Shown: positions 1-7,643 of the stretch, piece by piece
Layout: the number at the start of each line of letters is the position of its first letter
How positions within the stretch are numbered: position 1 is the stretch's first letter
Assembly: GCA_015494385.1 (NCBI GenBank)
Contig: WGBJ01000014.1
Location: forward strand, 1-15,968
Direction of reading: 5' to 3'
DNA from: Marinosulfonomonas sp.
Lineage (GTDB): Bacteria > Pseudomonadota > Alphaproteobacteria > Rhodobacterales > Rhodobacteraceae
DNA length: 15,968 nucleotides
The notes under the pieces: model-generated
What the model was told of the DNA's origin: nothing
Seen by the model: the letters and a program-made list of their open reading frames with translations, nothing else
Databases searched by the model: none
Translations under genes and position numbers: made by a program

Positions 1-1085
1 GATACCGGCAGCCCCATCGCCACCCAGAAGGAAAAGCGGAAACCAAAGAACAGCCATAGTACCAGAAACACCAGCCCCAGCCCCTGCAACCCGTTGACGA
101 TCACCAGCATCAGCCGGTCCCGCACAACCGAGGCCGCATCGGCGGTGATTTCCAGCACCACGCCCGGGGGCGCGGCCTGACGTTCGGCCTCAAGGAATTT
201 GGCCACCTCGTCGATCACCTCAAGGGTGTCTTCGGCGCGGGTTTTGTTGATGTCCAGCACCGCGGCCAGTTCGCCGTCAAAGGTGATCCGGTCGTCATCC
301 AGCGCAAAGCGTTCGGTGATTTCTGCCACTTCTCCCAGACGCACCTGCCCGCCATTGGCGGCGGAACGGATGATCAGATTGGACAGGCTTTCGACATCGC
401 GGCGCTCTTCGGTGACGCGCACCAGCAGGGATTCATCATCGGCTTCCAGCGTGCCCGAGGGCAGGTCAAGCGAGCCCGACTGGATGGTGCGGGCCACATC
501 GGCAACGGAAAACCCGTATTTCTGCAAGGCCACCGTATCCAGCCCGACCCGCAGTTCGCGGGTGGAAAACCCTTTGACGGTGACAATCGGGATGCCGCCC
601 CAGCGCAGCATACGGGTGCGCACATCTTCGGCGTAATCCTTCAGGTCCACACGGGATTTTGGTCCGGTGATCGAAACCGAAGCGACAAAATCGGTCAGGC
701 CAAGGGCGCGCACGCGCACATCTTCGGCGCGGTCGGGAAAATCGGAAATGGCTTCGACTTCGGATTTCACATCGGCCACAAAGGTCTGGAAATCGCCCCC
801 TTCCAGCATCTGCACTTCGGCGCGGGCCAGCCCTTCGCGGGCCTCGCAGGAATGGCGATCAATGCCGGTTACAGCGTCCAGCGCGTTTTCGATCCGCTCG
901 CAAATCGCGGTTTCCACGTCTTCGGGGCGCGCGCCGGGATAGGGCACGGTGACTTCGACACGGCTGGGATCCTTGCGCGGAAAGGTCTCGCGCAGCAACT
1001 GCGGGCCGACGGCCAGACCGGACAGCAACAGCAGGATCATCAACAGGTTCGATATTGTCGGGTGGGCGGCGAAAAACCGGATCAT
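1..1085 (-). CDS. RND-family efflux permease (AcrB/HAE1-type), N-terminal part
   Basis: This is the inner-membrane proton-driven pump subunit of a tripartite efflux system, and only about the first 361 residues lie in the window. The protein starts MIRFFAAHPTISNLLMILLL, the usual short cytoplasmic start followed by the first membrane helix (about residues 10-30). A large periplasmic section follows, with RND porter-type phrases such as VPYPGARPEDVE and ITGPKSRVDLKDYAEDVRTR. A second hydrophobic helix (LVFLVLWLFFGFRF) begins near the window edge. The ATG at 1085-1083 overlaps the stop of the membrane fusion protein gene in an ATGA, so translation is probably coupled; the Shine-Dalgarno is weak. 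Family membership is secure. The substrate (drug, solvent or metal) cannot be read, and the missing C-terminal half prevents judging the proton-relay residues. Confidence 0.93.
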   Translation of the reverse strand, partial: MIRFFAAHPTISNLLMILLLLSGLAVGPQLLRETFPRKDPSRVEVTVPYPGARPEDVETAICERIENALDAVTGIDRHSCEAREGLARAEVQMLEGGDFQTFVADVKSEVEAISDFPDRAEDVRVRALGLTDFVASVSITGPKSRVDLKDYAEDVRTRMLRWGGIPIVTVKGFSTRELRVGLDTVALQKYGFSVADVARTIQSGSLDLPSGTLEADDESLLVRVTEERRDVESLSNLIIRSAANGGQVRLGEVAEITERFALDDDRITFDGELAAVLDINKTRAEDTLEVIDEVAKFLEAERQAAPPGVVLEITADAASVVRDRLMLVIVNGLQGLGLVFLVLWLFFGFRFSFWVAMGLPV

Positions 1086-2440
1086 TTTGACGAACCTGCC
1101 TTGGCCAGTTTCTCCATCAGCGCGGTATCGGGATGCAGCGACAGCAACATGCCCTCGACCAGAGGAACCGGCGTGCTGACCACAATCTTTTCACCATCTT
1201 CCACCCCGTCCGTGATCAGGGCGATACCGTCCTGCACCAGATAGGGACTGATCGGGCGCAGCTCCAGCCGGCTGTCCGCGTTTGCAATCATCAACTGCCC
1301 GTTACGCAAGGCGCTGCGCGGTATGACGATGCCGTCAATCGGGCGGGCATTCAGCGTGGCCTTGACGAACATGCCTTTGGTCAGCGGTGGGCGGCGCCCC
1401 AGTTCCGCAGTGGTATAGGCGTTGTCAACGCGCACAATCATCCCGACGGTGCCCGTTTTCGGATCAATCGTATTACTGATCCGGTCCAGCGTGGCAGGCC
1501 ATTCAACAAGGGTATCGCCCAGTTTCAACTGGACCCTGGCCTTCAACTCCAGACCGGACATAACTTTGGAAACGGCAGAAGGGTTAAGCGCGATCGCCGG
1601 CTCATCCGGGGATTTTGGCCGAAACAGCCGCAACAGATCGGCGGCGGGCACCTGTGCCTCGATCTCGGCGGCGGCAATGCCGTCTAAACTGGCGACAGAA
1701 ACACCGGTCCGCACCAACTGGCCCACCTCGACACTGACCTTGGAAACACGCGCCGCAAAGGGCAGGCGCAATTCGGTGCGGGCCAAATTCAGTTCGGCGG
1801 TGGCAAGGGTCGCGTTGTAAACGGCGATCTGTTCGGTTTGCACCTGCCGTTGGGTGGGCAGCAAGGCGATCGAGTTCTTCAGGTTCTGCACCTTTTGCTG
1901 CTGCGCCAGATAGGCGGCGCGGGCCGCATCGCGGGCGGATTGGGATGCGGTTCCGGCTGCAAACAGTTTCTCGACCCGCTCCAGATCACTGGCCTTCAGG
2001 CTCAGGGTTTCTTCCTCGATGGCCAGCGCGGCTTTCAAATTGGCCTCGGACACGGCGATTTCGGCCAGTTTGGCTTCGGCGGCACGAATGTTGGCTTTGG
2101 CCTGGGCGATGGCAAGTTTGTAATCGCTGTCCGAAAGCCGCACCAGCAATGCGCCTTCGGGCAGGATGTCACCCTTTTTCAGCATCGGGTTGACGTATTC
2201 GGCGGTGCCCGTCACCTGCGGTATGGCCTCGAAGGTGCGGGCGGGTGCGACCAGCCCGAAACCGGAAACCATGGGGGAAACTGCGGTGGTGGTGGCCGTG
2301 ATCACTCGAACCGCGGTTGCGCGCTCGGCGATTTCTTCCTGCGCGGGGGCGGGTTTGGTGGCAATGGTAAAGGCCACAAAGCCGACGCCAACTGCCATCA
2401 ATGGCAGTGTCATCAGGATCAGTTTGAAACCGCTTTTCAT
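1082..2440 (-). CDS. RND efflux membrane fusion protein (HlyD/AcrA-like periplasmic adaptor)
   Basis: This 452-residue adaptor should link the RND permease to an outer-membrane channel. An uncleaved anchor or signal segment lies at about residues 5-28 (LILMTLPLMAVGVGFVAFTI); there is no lipobox cysteine, so it is not a typical AcrA lipoprotein. A lipoyl-like half follows (PMLKKGDILPEGALLVRL). Next comes a long alpha-helical hairpin rich in A, E, K and Q (about 105-215), then the second lipoyl half (LRLPFAARVSKVSVEVGQLV) and the beta-barrel and membrane-proximal domains (VIPRSALRNGQL, VEDGEKIVVST). An AGGAG lies seven bases before the ATG. It overlaps the TetR gene by four bases upstream and the permease by four bases downstream. 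No outer-membrane factor gene is visible, so a shared TolC-like protein elsewhere is likely (inference). Confidence 0.93.
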   Translation of the reverse strand: MKSGFKLILMTLPLMAVGVGFVAFTIATKPAPAQEEIAERATAVRVITATTTAVSPMVSGFGLVAPARTFEAIPQVTGTAEYVNPMLKKGDILPEGALLVRLSDSDYKLAIAQAKANIRAAEAKLAEIAVSEANLKAALAIEEETLSLKASDLERVEKLFAAGTASQSARDAARAAYLAQQQKVQNLKNSIALLPTQRQVQTEQIAVYNATLATAELNLARTELRLPFAARVSKVSVEVGQLVRTGVSVASLDGIAAAEIEAQVPAADLLRLFRPKSPDEPAIALNPSAVSKVMSGLELKARVQLKLGDTLVEWPATLDRISNTIDPKTGTVGMIVRVDNAYTTAELGRRPPLTKGMFVKATLNARPIDGIVIPRSALRNGQLMIANADSRLELRPISPYLVQDGIALITDGVEDGEKIVVSTPVPLVEGMLLSLHPDTALMEKLAKAGSSK

Positions 2441-3045
2441 GGATTTTCTCCTGTCGGGGTAAAGCCTGCAAGTTGCAGGTCCAATAGACGTTGCCCGTCT
2501 TTCATCAGAATAGCGGGGTTGCGTGTGACCATCATGCGCAAAACCAGGCTTTGAACAACACCGAAAATCAGGGTCGCTGCATCGTTTGCATCCAGACCCG
2601 CACGGAAATCCCCCGCGTTGATGGCCGCCCTTATGTTTGTAACCAACGCCACGCGAAAGGCGGTCATGGCATCCTGAATACTGTCCTGCACCACAATATG
2701 CCCGTCCGTCTTATCACGAATCACCATGAATTCGGGCAGGGCCGGGTTTTCCTTGACCAGCTGCAAATGCCCCATAACCAGCTTTTTCAATCGCTCGGCC
2801 GGCGCAGGGTTGCCGTTTTGCGAGGCGGCAATGTTCTGGTCGATCTGCTCTCCCAGATGCGCTGCAATTGCAGCCCAGATATCGTCTTTCTTTGGATAAT
2901 GCCGATAGATCGCCGGCTGGGTCAGGCCCAGTTTTTTGGCAATCATACCGGTGGTCACCTGTGTCGGACCGATTTTGAAAGCCAGATCCAAAGCGGTTTG
3001 TTCGATCTCGCTTTTGCGATCTTCGGCAGATTTACGGATGCGCAT
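2437..3045 (-). CDS. TetR/AcrR-family transcriptional regulator
   Basis: This 202-residue protein has a TetR-type N-terminal DNA-binding domain. The helix-turn-helix covers about residues 28-51 (TQVTTGMIAKKLGLTQPAIY followed by RHYPKKDD), the classic recognition-helix pattern ending in Y-R-H-Y. The remaining 145 residues are helical and variable, as expected for a ligand-binding and dimer domain. It is the first gene of its operon, with the efflux adaptor and pump behind it in ATGA overlaps. It probably represses its own operon and is relieved by a pump substrate. A 20-bp inverted repeat 15 bases before the start codon is the likely operator. The start ATG at 3045-3043 has GAGG five bases upstream. 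The ligand is unknown. Confidence 0.92.
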   Translation of the reverse strand: MRIRKSAEDRKSEIEQTALDLAFKIGPTQVTTGMIAKKLGLTQPAIYRHYPKKDDIWAAIAAHLGEQIDQNIAASQNGNPAPAERLKKLVMGHLQLVKENPALPEFMVIRDKTDGHIVVQDSIQDAMTAFRVALVTNIRAAINAGDFRAGLDANDAATLIFGVVQSLVLRMMVTRNPAILMKDGQRLLDLQLAGFTPTGENP

Positions 3046-3060
3046 GAGGGCCTCGAAAAT

Positions 3061-3080
3061 TAGTTATAAAGTTATTACTA
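3061..3080. promoter_or_regulatory. Probable TetR operator (20-bp inverted repeat)
   Basis: The sequence TAGTTATAAAGTTATTACTA is an inverted repeat of two 9-base arms (TAGTTATAA and TTATTACTA) around AG, with 8 of 9 arm positions complementary. It is AT-rich in a GC-rich neighbourhood and sits 15 bases upstream of the TetR start. Size, symmetry and position match TetR-family operators. Binding by the adjacent regulator is inferred. Confidence 0.65.
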
Positions 3081-3106
3081 TTGGCGACCGGACCGTGCTG
3101 CAATGG

Positions 3107-3112
3107 TATACT
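3107..3112 (+). promoter_or_regulatory. Possible -10 box upstream of dapF (weak)
   Basis: TATACT matches the sigma70 -10 consensus at five of six positions and is 140 bases before dapF. The nearest -35-like hexamer, TTGGCG, is 20 bases upstream, longer than usual, so this is only a candidate. A second candidate, TATACG, lies at 3240-3245, directly before the dapF start codon. Confidence 0.22.
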
Positions 3113-3251
3113 CTGTCGCATCTGCACTGTCGCCCTAATTCCCTATCTGTGCAAGAAGTTCAAGACGCGCTGGATCAATGCAGCCGGTTTTCGGGGGGCA
3201 TTGCCCAATCTCTAACTGGAATTCATCGCACAGCCCCGTTATACGGCGCTT

Positions 3252-4085
3252 ATGCAAACGGAAAACCCCCATCCCCCCCTGCCGTTCATGAAGATGCACG
3301 GGCTGGGCAACGACTTTGTGGTCATTGATTCACGAGGGCAGAAGGATTGCGTCACGCAGGAACTGGCGCGGGCTGTGGGGGATCGGCATACCGGCGTCGG
3401 ATTTGATCAGTTGGCGGTTATTCTGGATGGCCCCGGGGATGCGCATCTGGTGTTTTACAATTCCGATGGCTCGACCGCCGGTGCCTGTGGCAACGCAACC
3501 CGCTGTGTGGCCCGTTATCTGATGAATGAAACCGGCAAGACCGAACTGCATCTGACCACCGCGCGGGGCGATCTGTTTGCAGTGGATGCGGGTGATGGTC
3601 TGACCTCGGTCAACATGGGTCCGCCGCAACTGGACTGGCAGGACATCCCGCTGGCCCGCGAAATGGACACGCTGGAACTGCCGATTGACGGTACGCCCAC
3701 GGCCACCGGCATGGGCAATCCGCATTGCACCTTTTTCGTGGACGATGCCGAAGCGGTGGACCTGCCCGCATTCGGCGCTGCCCATGAACACCACCCGCTT
3801 TACCCAGAACGCACCAATGTGCAGGTGGCCAGTATCATCGGCCCCGATCACATCCGCATGCGGGTGTGGGAGCGCGGCGTGGGGATCACGCTGGCCTCCG
3901 GCTCGTCCTCTTGTGCTACTGCCGTGGCAGCAGCGCGGCGGGGTCTGACCGGGCGCAAGGTGCAGGTTGATCTGGATGGCGGCACCCTGTGGATCGACTG
4001 GCGCGACGATGGTGTCTGGATGACCGGCGCAACCATGCATGTGTTTGACGGCGTGCTTACTGCCGACTTCCTGAAGGGGCTTTGA
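3252..4085 (+). CDS. dapF: Diaminopimelate epimerase
   Basis: DapF interconverts LL- and meso-diaminopimelate, giving the precursor for lysine and for peptidoglycan crosslinks; it is a cytosolic, cofactor-independent two-cysteine epimerase. The family opening [13 protein letters not shown] is at residues 14-26. The first catalytic cysteine is C79 in GACGNATRC. The substrate-binding ERGVG is at 207-211. Where the family normally has A-C-G-[ST]-G, this protein reads LASGSSSC, so the second catalytic cysteine position is S216; the later structural cysteine (C221) is kept. At 277 residues the length is normal. The ATG at 3252 gives a 12-residue leader before the family start; the in-frame ATG at 3288 is an alternative, and neither has a clear Shine-Dalgarno. 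mtaB follows after one base, so the two are co-transcribed. Family identity is certain; the serine raises a question about activity. Confidence 0.93.
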   Translation: MQTENPHPPLPFMKMHGLGNDFVVIDSRGQKDCVTQELARAVGDRHTGVGFDQLAVILDGPGDAHLVFYNSDGSTAGACGNATRCVARYLMNETGKTELHLTTARGDLFAVDAGDGLTSVNMGPPQLDWQDIPLAREMDTLELPIDGTPTATGMGNPHCTFFVDDAEAVDLPAFGAAHEHHPLYPERTNVQVASIIGPDHIRMRVWERGVGITLASGSSSCATAVAAARRGLTGRKVQVDLDGGTLWIDWRDDGVWMTGATMHVFDGVLTADFLKGL

Positions 4086-4086
4086 C

Positions 4087-5346
4087 ATGTCCGCCAAACC
4101 GCCCGTATTCGCGACCCTTGGCTGTCGCCTGAATTCCTATGAAACCGAAGCGATGAAGGATCTGGCCGCGCAGGCTGGGGTGGAAAACGCTGTAGTGGTC
4201 AACACCTGCGCCGTGACAGGCGAGGCCGTGCGCAAGGCCCGTCAGGAAATCCGCCGCCTGCGCCGCACCCATCCTGATGCCAAGCTGATCGTCACCGGCT
4301 GCGCGGCACAGACCGAGCCGGATACCTTTGCCAATATGGCCGAGGTCGATCTGGTCGTCGGCAACACCGAGAAAATGCAACCCGACACATGGGCGGGCCT
4401 GTCGCCGAATTTCATCGGTGAAACCGAACGTGTACAGGTGGATGACATCATGTCGGTCACCCAGACCGCCGGCCATCTGATCGACGGTTTCGGCACCCGT
4501 AGCCGCGCCTATGTGCAGGTGCAAAACGGCTGCGATCACCGCTGCACCTTTTGCATCATCCCCTATGGCCGCGGCAATTCCCGTTCCGTGCCTGCCGGTG
4601 TGGTGGTGGAACAGATCAAACGGCTGGTTGATACGGGTTATAACGAAGTGGTCCTGACCGGCGTTGACCTGACCAGTTGGGGCGCCGATCTGCCCGCCGA
4701 ACCCCGCCTTGGCGATCTGGTGATGCGCATCCTGAAACTGGTGCCGGATCTGCCCCGCCTGCGGATTTCCTCGATCGACAGCATCGAGGTGGACGAGGCC
4801 TTGATGGAAGCCATCGCCACCCAGCCCCGCCTGATGCCGCACCTGCATCTGTCGCTACAGGCGGGCGACAACATGATCCTGAAGCGCATGAAACGCCGCC
4901 ATAACCGCGACGATGCAATCGCCTTTACCCAGCAGGCACTGCGCTTGCGCCCCGACATGACTTTCGGCGCCGACATCATCGCGGGCTTTCCCACCGAAAC
5001 GGACGCGATGTTTGAAAACTCGCTGAAACTGGTCGAGGATTGCCAACTGACCTGGCTGCACGTTTTCCCCTATTCCCCCCGCGCCGGCACCCCTGCCGCC
5101 CGCATCCCGCCGGTCAACGGCAACATCATCAAAGCCCGCGCCGCCGCCCTGCGCAAAGCAGGCCAAGCGCAGGTCGCCAAACACCTTGCGGCGCAGATCG
5201 GCCAGACCCACAACGTGCTGATGGAAAATCCCCGCATGGGCCGCACCGAACAATTCGCCGAGGTGGTTTTTGACCGCGATCGGCCGGAAGGCCAGATCAT
5301 CACTACCCGCATCACTGACCACAACGGCAAACAACTTATCGCCTGA
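4087..5346 (+). CDS. mtaB: tRNA t6A37 methylthiotransferase MtaB
   Basis: This is a radical-SAM enzyme that converts N6-threonylcarbamoyladenosine-37 to its 2-methylthio form in ANN-decoding tRNAs. The N-terminal UPF0004 domain shows LGCRLNSYE with C13, NTCAVT with C41 and VTGCAAQ with C72, the ligands of the auxiliary iron-sulfur cluster. The radical-SAM cluster is CDHRCTFC (C149, C153, C156). LSLQAGDN and GADIIAGFPTE are typical downstream signatures, and a C-terminal TRAM-like region is expected from about residue 370. The phrase LGCRLNSYET and the 419-residue length favour MtaB over MiaB or RimO. The ATG lies one base after the dapF stop, with AAGGGG seven bases upstream, so the pair forms an operon. 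Confidence 0.95.
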   Translation: MSAKPPVFATLGCRLNSYETEAMKDLAAQAGVENAVVVNTCAVTGEAVRKARQEIRRLRRTHPDAKLIVTGCAAQTEPDTFANMAEVDLVVGNTEKMQPDTWAGLSPNFIGETERVQVDDIMSVTQTAGHLIDGFGTRSRAYVQVQNGCDHRCTFCIIPYGRGNSRSVPAGVVVEQIKRLVDTGYNEVVLTGVDLTSWGADLPAEPRLGDLVMRILKLVPDLPRLRISSIDSIEVDEALMEAIATQPRLMPHLHLSLQAGDNMILKRMKRRHNRDDAIAFTQQALRLRPDMTFGADIIAGFPTETDAMFENSLKLVEDCQLTWLHVFPYSPRAGTPAARIPPVNGNIIKARAAALRKAGQAQVAKHLAAQIGQTHNVLMENPRMGRTEQFAEVVFDRDRPEGQIITTRITDHNGKQLIA

Positions 5347-5358
5347 CCTTCCAAATGG

Positions 5359-5392
5359 CCCAAATATCCCCGCCGGAGGCATAGAATCTCTT
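5359..5392. repeat. 34-bp intergenic repeat, copy 1
   Basis: CCCAAATATCCCCGCCGGAG followed by GCATAGAATCTCTT matches a second copy at 7644-7677 at 31 of 34 positions. It begins 12 bases after the mtaB stop and runs into the TTG start of the following GST gene. Its GGAGG (5375-5379) is the only Shine-Dalgarno-like sequence for that gene. The core resembles an element I recall as frequent between genes in Rhodobacteraceae; I could not check this. Confidence 0.8.
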
Positions 5393-6012
5393 TGACCTAT
5401 CCCATCCTCTATTCCTTTCGCCGCTGCCCCTACGCCATGCGTGCCCGCCTTGCGCTGGCCAGCGCGGGCATCCCGTGCGAATTGCGTGAAATCCTGCTGC
5501 GCGACAAGGCACCGGAACTGCTGCAAACCTCGCCCAAAGGCACCGTTCCTGTGCTTGTCACCAAAACAGCGGTGATCGACGAAAGCCTCGACATCATGCT
5601 GTGGGCGCTCAATCGCAATGATCCCGAGGGCTGGCTGGACATGCCCGAAAGCGGCCACAGCCTGATCACCCGCTCGGACACTGAATTCAAACCGAACCTT
5701 GACGCCTATAAATACAAAGACGACATTTCCGCCCGCACCCGCGCCACTGCCTTTTTGCAGGAGTTGGACGCCCGACTATCCCCCAACCTGTTCGGCACGA
5801 AACCCAAGCTGGCGGATATGGCCATAGTCACCTTCGTGCGCCAATTCGCCTTTGTCGACAAACCTTGGTTCGATGCGCAGGACTGGCCCAACCTGTCAAA
5901 CTGGTTGCAGGATTTCATCACTTCGCCCCGCTTTGCCGCCATCATGCAGAAACACCCGAAATGGCAGGCTGGCGATGCCCCTACCCTGTTTCCGGACAGT
6001 AACATTCACTAA
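5392..6012 (+). CDS. Glutathione S-transferase family protein with CPYA motif (Cys-GST/glutaredoxin-2-like)
   Basis: This is a 206-residue two-domain GST. The N-terminal thioredoxin fold opens ILYSFRRCPYAMRARLALAS, with the C-P-Y-A motif at residues 12-15, so the catalytic residue is probably C12, as in omega, beta and Grx2-like GSTs that do deglutathionylation or thiol transfer. KGTVPVLV contains the glutathione-contacting cis-proline, followed by IDESLDIMLW, the usual E-S pair. The C-terminal helical domain follows (PKLADMAIVTFVRQFAF). The start is TTG at 5392: the first in-frame ATG (residue 15) would remove the first strand and the CPYA motif. GGAGG lies 12 bases before TTG, within a repeated element. 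The specific substrate is unknown. Confidence 0.88.
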   Translation: MTYPILYSFRRCPYAMRARLALASAGIPCELREILLRDKAPELLQTSPKGTVPVLVTKTAVIDESLDIMLWALNRNDPEGWLDMPESGHSLITRSDTEFKPNLDAYKYKDDISARTRATAFLQELDARLSPNLFGTKPKLADMAIVTFVRQFAFVDKPWFDAQDWPNLSNWLQDFITSPRFAAIMQKHPKWQAGDAPTLFPDSNIH

Positions 6013-6021
6013 AATGAATGT
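6002..6021 (+). terminator. Small stem-loop at the end of the CPYA-GST gene (weak terminator candidate)
   Basis: ACATTCA and TGAATGT form a perfect 7-bp stem with a 6-base loop that holds the stop codon, followed by TATTTTCT. The stem is AT-rich and the T-run is interrupted, so termination is doubtful. A second short hairpin, CCCGT-CAA-ACGGG, lies at 6038-6050 and has no T-run. Confidence 0.25.
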
Positions 6022-6087
6022 ATTTTCTCTGGCCTTTCCCGTCAAACGGGCGTAAAGCGCGATTCTAATCCCCCTTGGACGATCAAA

Positions 6088-6990
6088 ATGCAAATCTACC
6101 TTCCCATAGCCGAAGTTTCGGTGAGCCTTTACCTGTTGCTGGGCCTTGGCGGCATGGTCGGCATCCTGTCGGGCATGTTCGGCGTGGGCGGCGGGTTTAT
6201 CCTCACACCTTTCCTGTTCTTCATCGGTATCCCGCCCGCTGTGGCCGTGGCCACCGGTGCAAACCAGATCGTTGCCTCGTCGCTGTCCGGCGTTCTGGCG
6301 CATTTCAAACGTAAAACGGTTGATCTGAAAATGGGTCTGATCCTGCTGGCCGGCGGCCTTGTCGGGGCCACGCTGGGGGTGCAGGTGTTCACATGGCTGA
6401 AACAGCTGGGTCAGGTCGAACTGATGGTGAACCTTTGCTACGTGCTGTTTCTGGGGCTGATTGGCGGTTTGATGCTGGTCGAAAGCCTGAACGCCATGCG
6501 CCGCGCCAAAAGCGACAAACCCCGCAAATTAAAGCGCCGCCATTCGCGCCTGCAGGAACTGCCCTTCAAAACCCGTTTCCGCACCTCGCGCCTGTATATC
6601 AGCGTCATCCCCCCTATCGCCACCGGCCTGATCGTCGGGGTTCTGTCGGCGATCATGGGCGTTGGCGGCGGCTTCATCATGGTGCCTGCGATGATCTATA
6701 TTCTGGGGATGCCGACCAAGGTGGTGGTCGGCACATCGCTGTTCCAGATCATCTTTGTCGCCGCATTCGCCACCATGATGCACGCGATCGAAAGCCAGAC
6801 GGTTGACGTGGTGCTGGCGGTTTGCCTGCTGGTCAGCGGCGTGATCGGCGCGCAGATCGGCACCAAACTGGGGCTGAAAATGAAGGCCGAACAATTGCGC
6901 ATCCTGCTGGCGCTGATGGTGCTGGCGATCTGCATCAAAATCGCGCTGGGCCTGATCCTGATGCCGGCGGAACTGTATAGCCTCGTCTAG
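6088..6990 (+). CDS. TSUP-family membrane transporter (TauE/SafE)
   Basis: This is a 300-residue integral membrane protein of the TSUP family, whose members export or import small sulfur-containing or organic anions such as sulfite or sulfoacetate. The family's internal duplication is plain: SGMFGVGGGFILTPFLFFIG at 28-47 is repeated as SAIMGVGGGFIMVPAMIYIL at 187-206. Hydrophobic helices cover most of the chain, probably eight, interrupted by a basic loop at about 137-168 (RRAKSDKPRKLKRRHSR) that should face the cytoplasm. The length is slightly above the usual 250-270 because of this loop. The ATG has only a weak GGA upstream. Neighbouring genes do not reveal the substrate, so a named role in sulfite export would be a guess. 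Confidence 0.9.
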   Translation: MQIYLPIAEVSVSLYLLLGLGGMVGILSGMFGVGGGFILTPFLFFIGIPPAVAVATGANQIVASSLSGVLAHFKRKTVDLKMGLILLAGGLVGATLGVQVFTWLKQLGQVELMVNLCYVLFLGLIGGLMLVESLNAMRRAKSDKPRKLKRRHSRLQELPFKTRFRTSRLYISVIPPIATGLIVGVLSAIMGVGGGFIMVPAMIYILGMPTKVVVGTSLFQIIFVAAFATMMHAIESQTVDVVLAVCLLVSGVIGAQIGTKLGLKMKAEQLRILLALMVLAICIKIALGLILMPAELYSLV

Positions 6991-7006
6991 GGTCAGGACA
7001 CCAATA

Positions 7007-7630
7007 ATGCACCCCAACCCCGCCTTTCGCAAAACTCCCGCGCAAACCAACCTCGATTTTGCCCGTGAACGCGGCTTTGGCATCCTGTCGATCAACGGCG
7101 ACCCCGCCCCGCTGATCGCCCATATCCCTTTTGCCCTGTCTGATGATGGCAAAACTGCCGACCTGCACCTTGTGCGCTCCAACCCGATCACACGCGCCTG
7201 CACCGGCACGATGCCCGCCGTGATCGCCGTTTCCGGCCCCGACAGCTATATTTCGCCCGACTGGTACGGAGTGGATGATCAGGTCCCCACATGGAACTAT
7301 ACCGCCATCCACCTGCGCGGCACACTGACCCGACTGCCGCCAGAAGACTTGCGCGCCAGCATCGATACCCTTGCCGCCCGGTTCGAAAACCGCCTGTTGC
7401 CAAAGCCCCCTTGGAGCAACGCCAAAATGCCACCCGAAGCGCTGGCCAAAATGATGCGCATGATCACTCCGTTCCGGTTTGATGTTGAAACCGTGGATGG
7501 CACATGGAAGCTGGGCCAGAACAAACCGGAATCCGCCCGCCTGTCTGCCGCAAAAAACGTTCAGGCCTACGGCATCGGCTCCGAAACCGCCCTGCTGGCC
7601 GCCCTGATGATGGCCCCCGATACCGAATAG
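7007..7630 (+). CDS. PaiB-like FMN-binding negative transcriptional regulator family protein
   Basis: This 207-residue protein belongs to the PaiB family, which has a split-barrel FMN-binding fold related to pyridoxamine-phosphate oxidase. Family phrases are visible: LIAHIPFAL at 36-44, LHLVRSNP near 53-60, SYISPDWY at 80-87, VPTWNY at 93-98 followed by AIHLRG, and WKLGQNKP at 167-174. In Bacillus the namesake PaiB is reported to affect sporulation and protease genes together with the acetyltransferase PaiA. No PaiA-like gene is adjacent here, so the regulatory label is inherited and a flavin-binding enzyme is equally possible. It starts 16 bases after the TSUP stop, with a weak Shine-Dalgarno (AGGAC), which suggests one transcript. 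Confidence 0.88.
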   Translation: MHPNPAFRKTPAQTNLDFARERGFGILSINGDPAPLIAHIPFALSDDGKTADLHLVRSNPITRACTGTMPAVIAVSGPDSYISPDWYGVDDQVPTWNYTAIHLRGTLTRLPPEDLRASIDTLAARFENRLLPKPPWSNAKMPPEALAKMMRMITPFRFDVETVDGTWKLGQNKPESARLSAAKNVQAYGIGSETALLAALMMAPDTE

Positions 7631-7643
7631 CCCATCTTTGTTC

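Noticed and set aside
1838-2554. Long plus-strand open frame of 238 codons opposite the efflux adaptor gene
   Set aside because: Its translation is glycine, glutamine and histidine rich and resembles no family; it is the mirror of a well-supported coding gene and has no ribosome-binding site.
4057-5658. Long minus-strand open frames opposite mtaB and the GST
   Set aside because: Low-stop antisense frames are common over GC-rich genes. The sense frames carry clear catalytic motifs (CDHRCTFC, CPYA); the antisense ones do not.
6014-6055. 13-codon open frame MNVFSLAFPVKRA before the TSUP gene, a possible leader peptide
   Set aside because: There is no Shine-Dalgarno, no repeated codons for one amino acid and no terminator/antiterminator pair; it probably occurs by chance.
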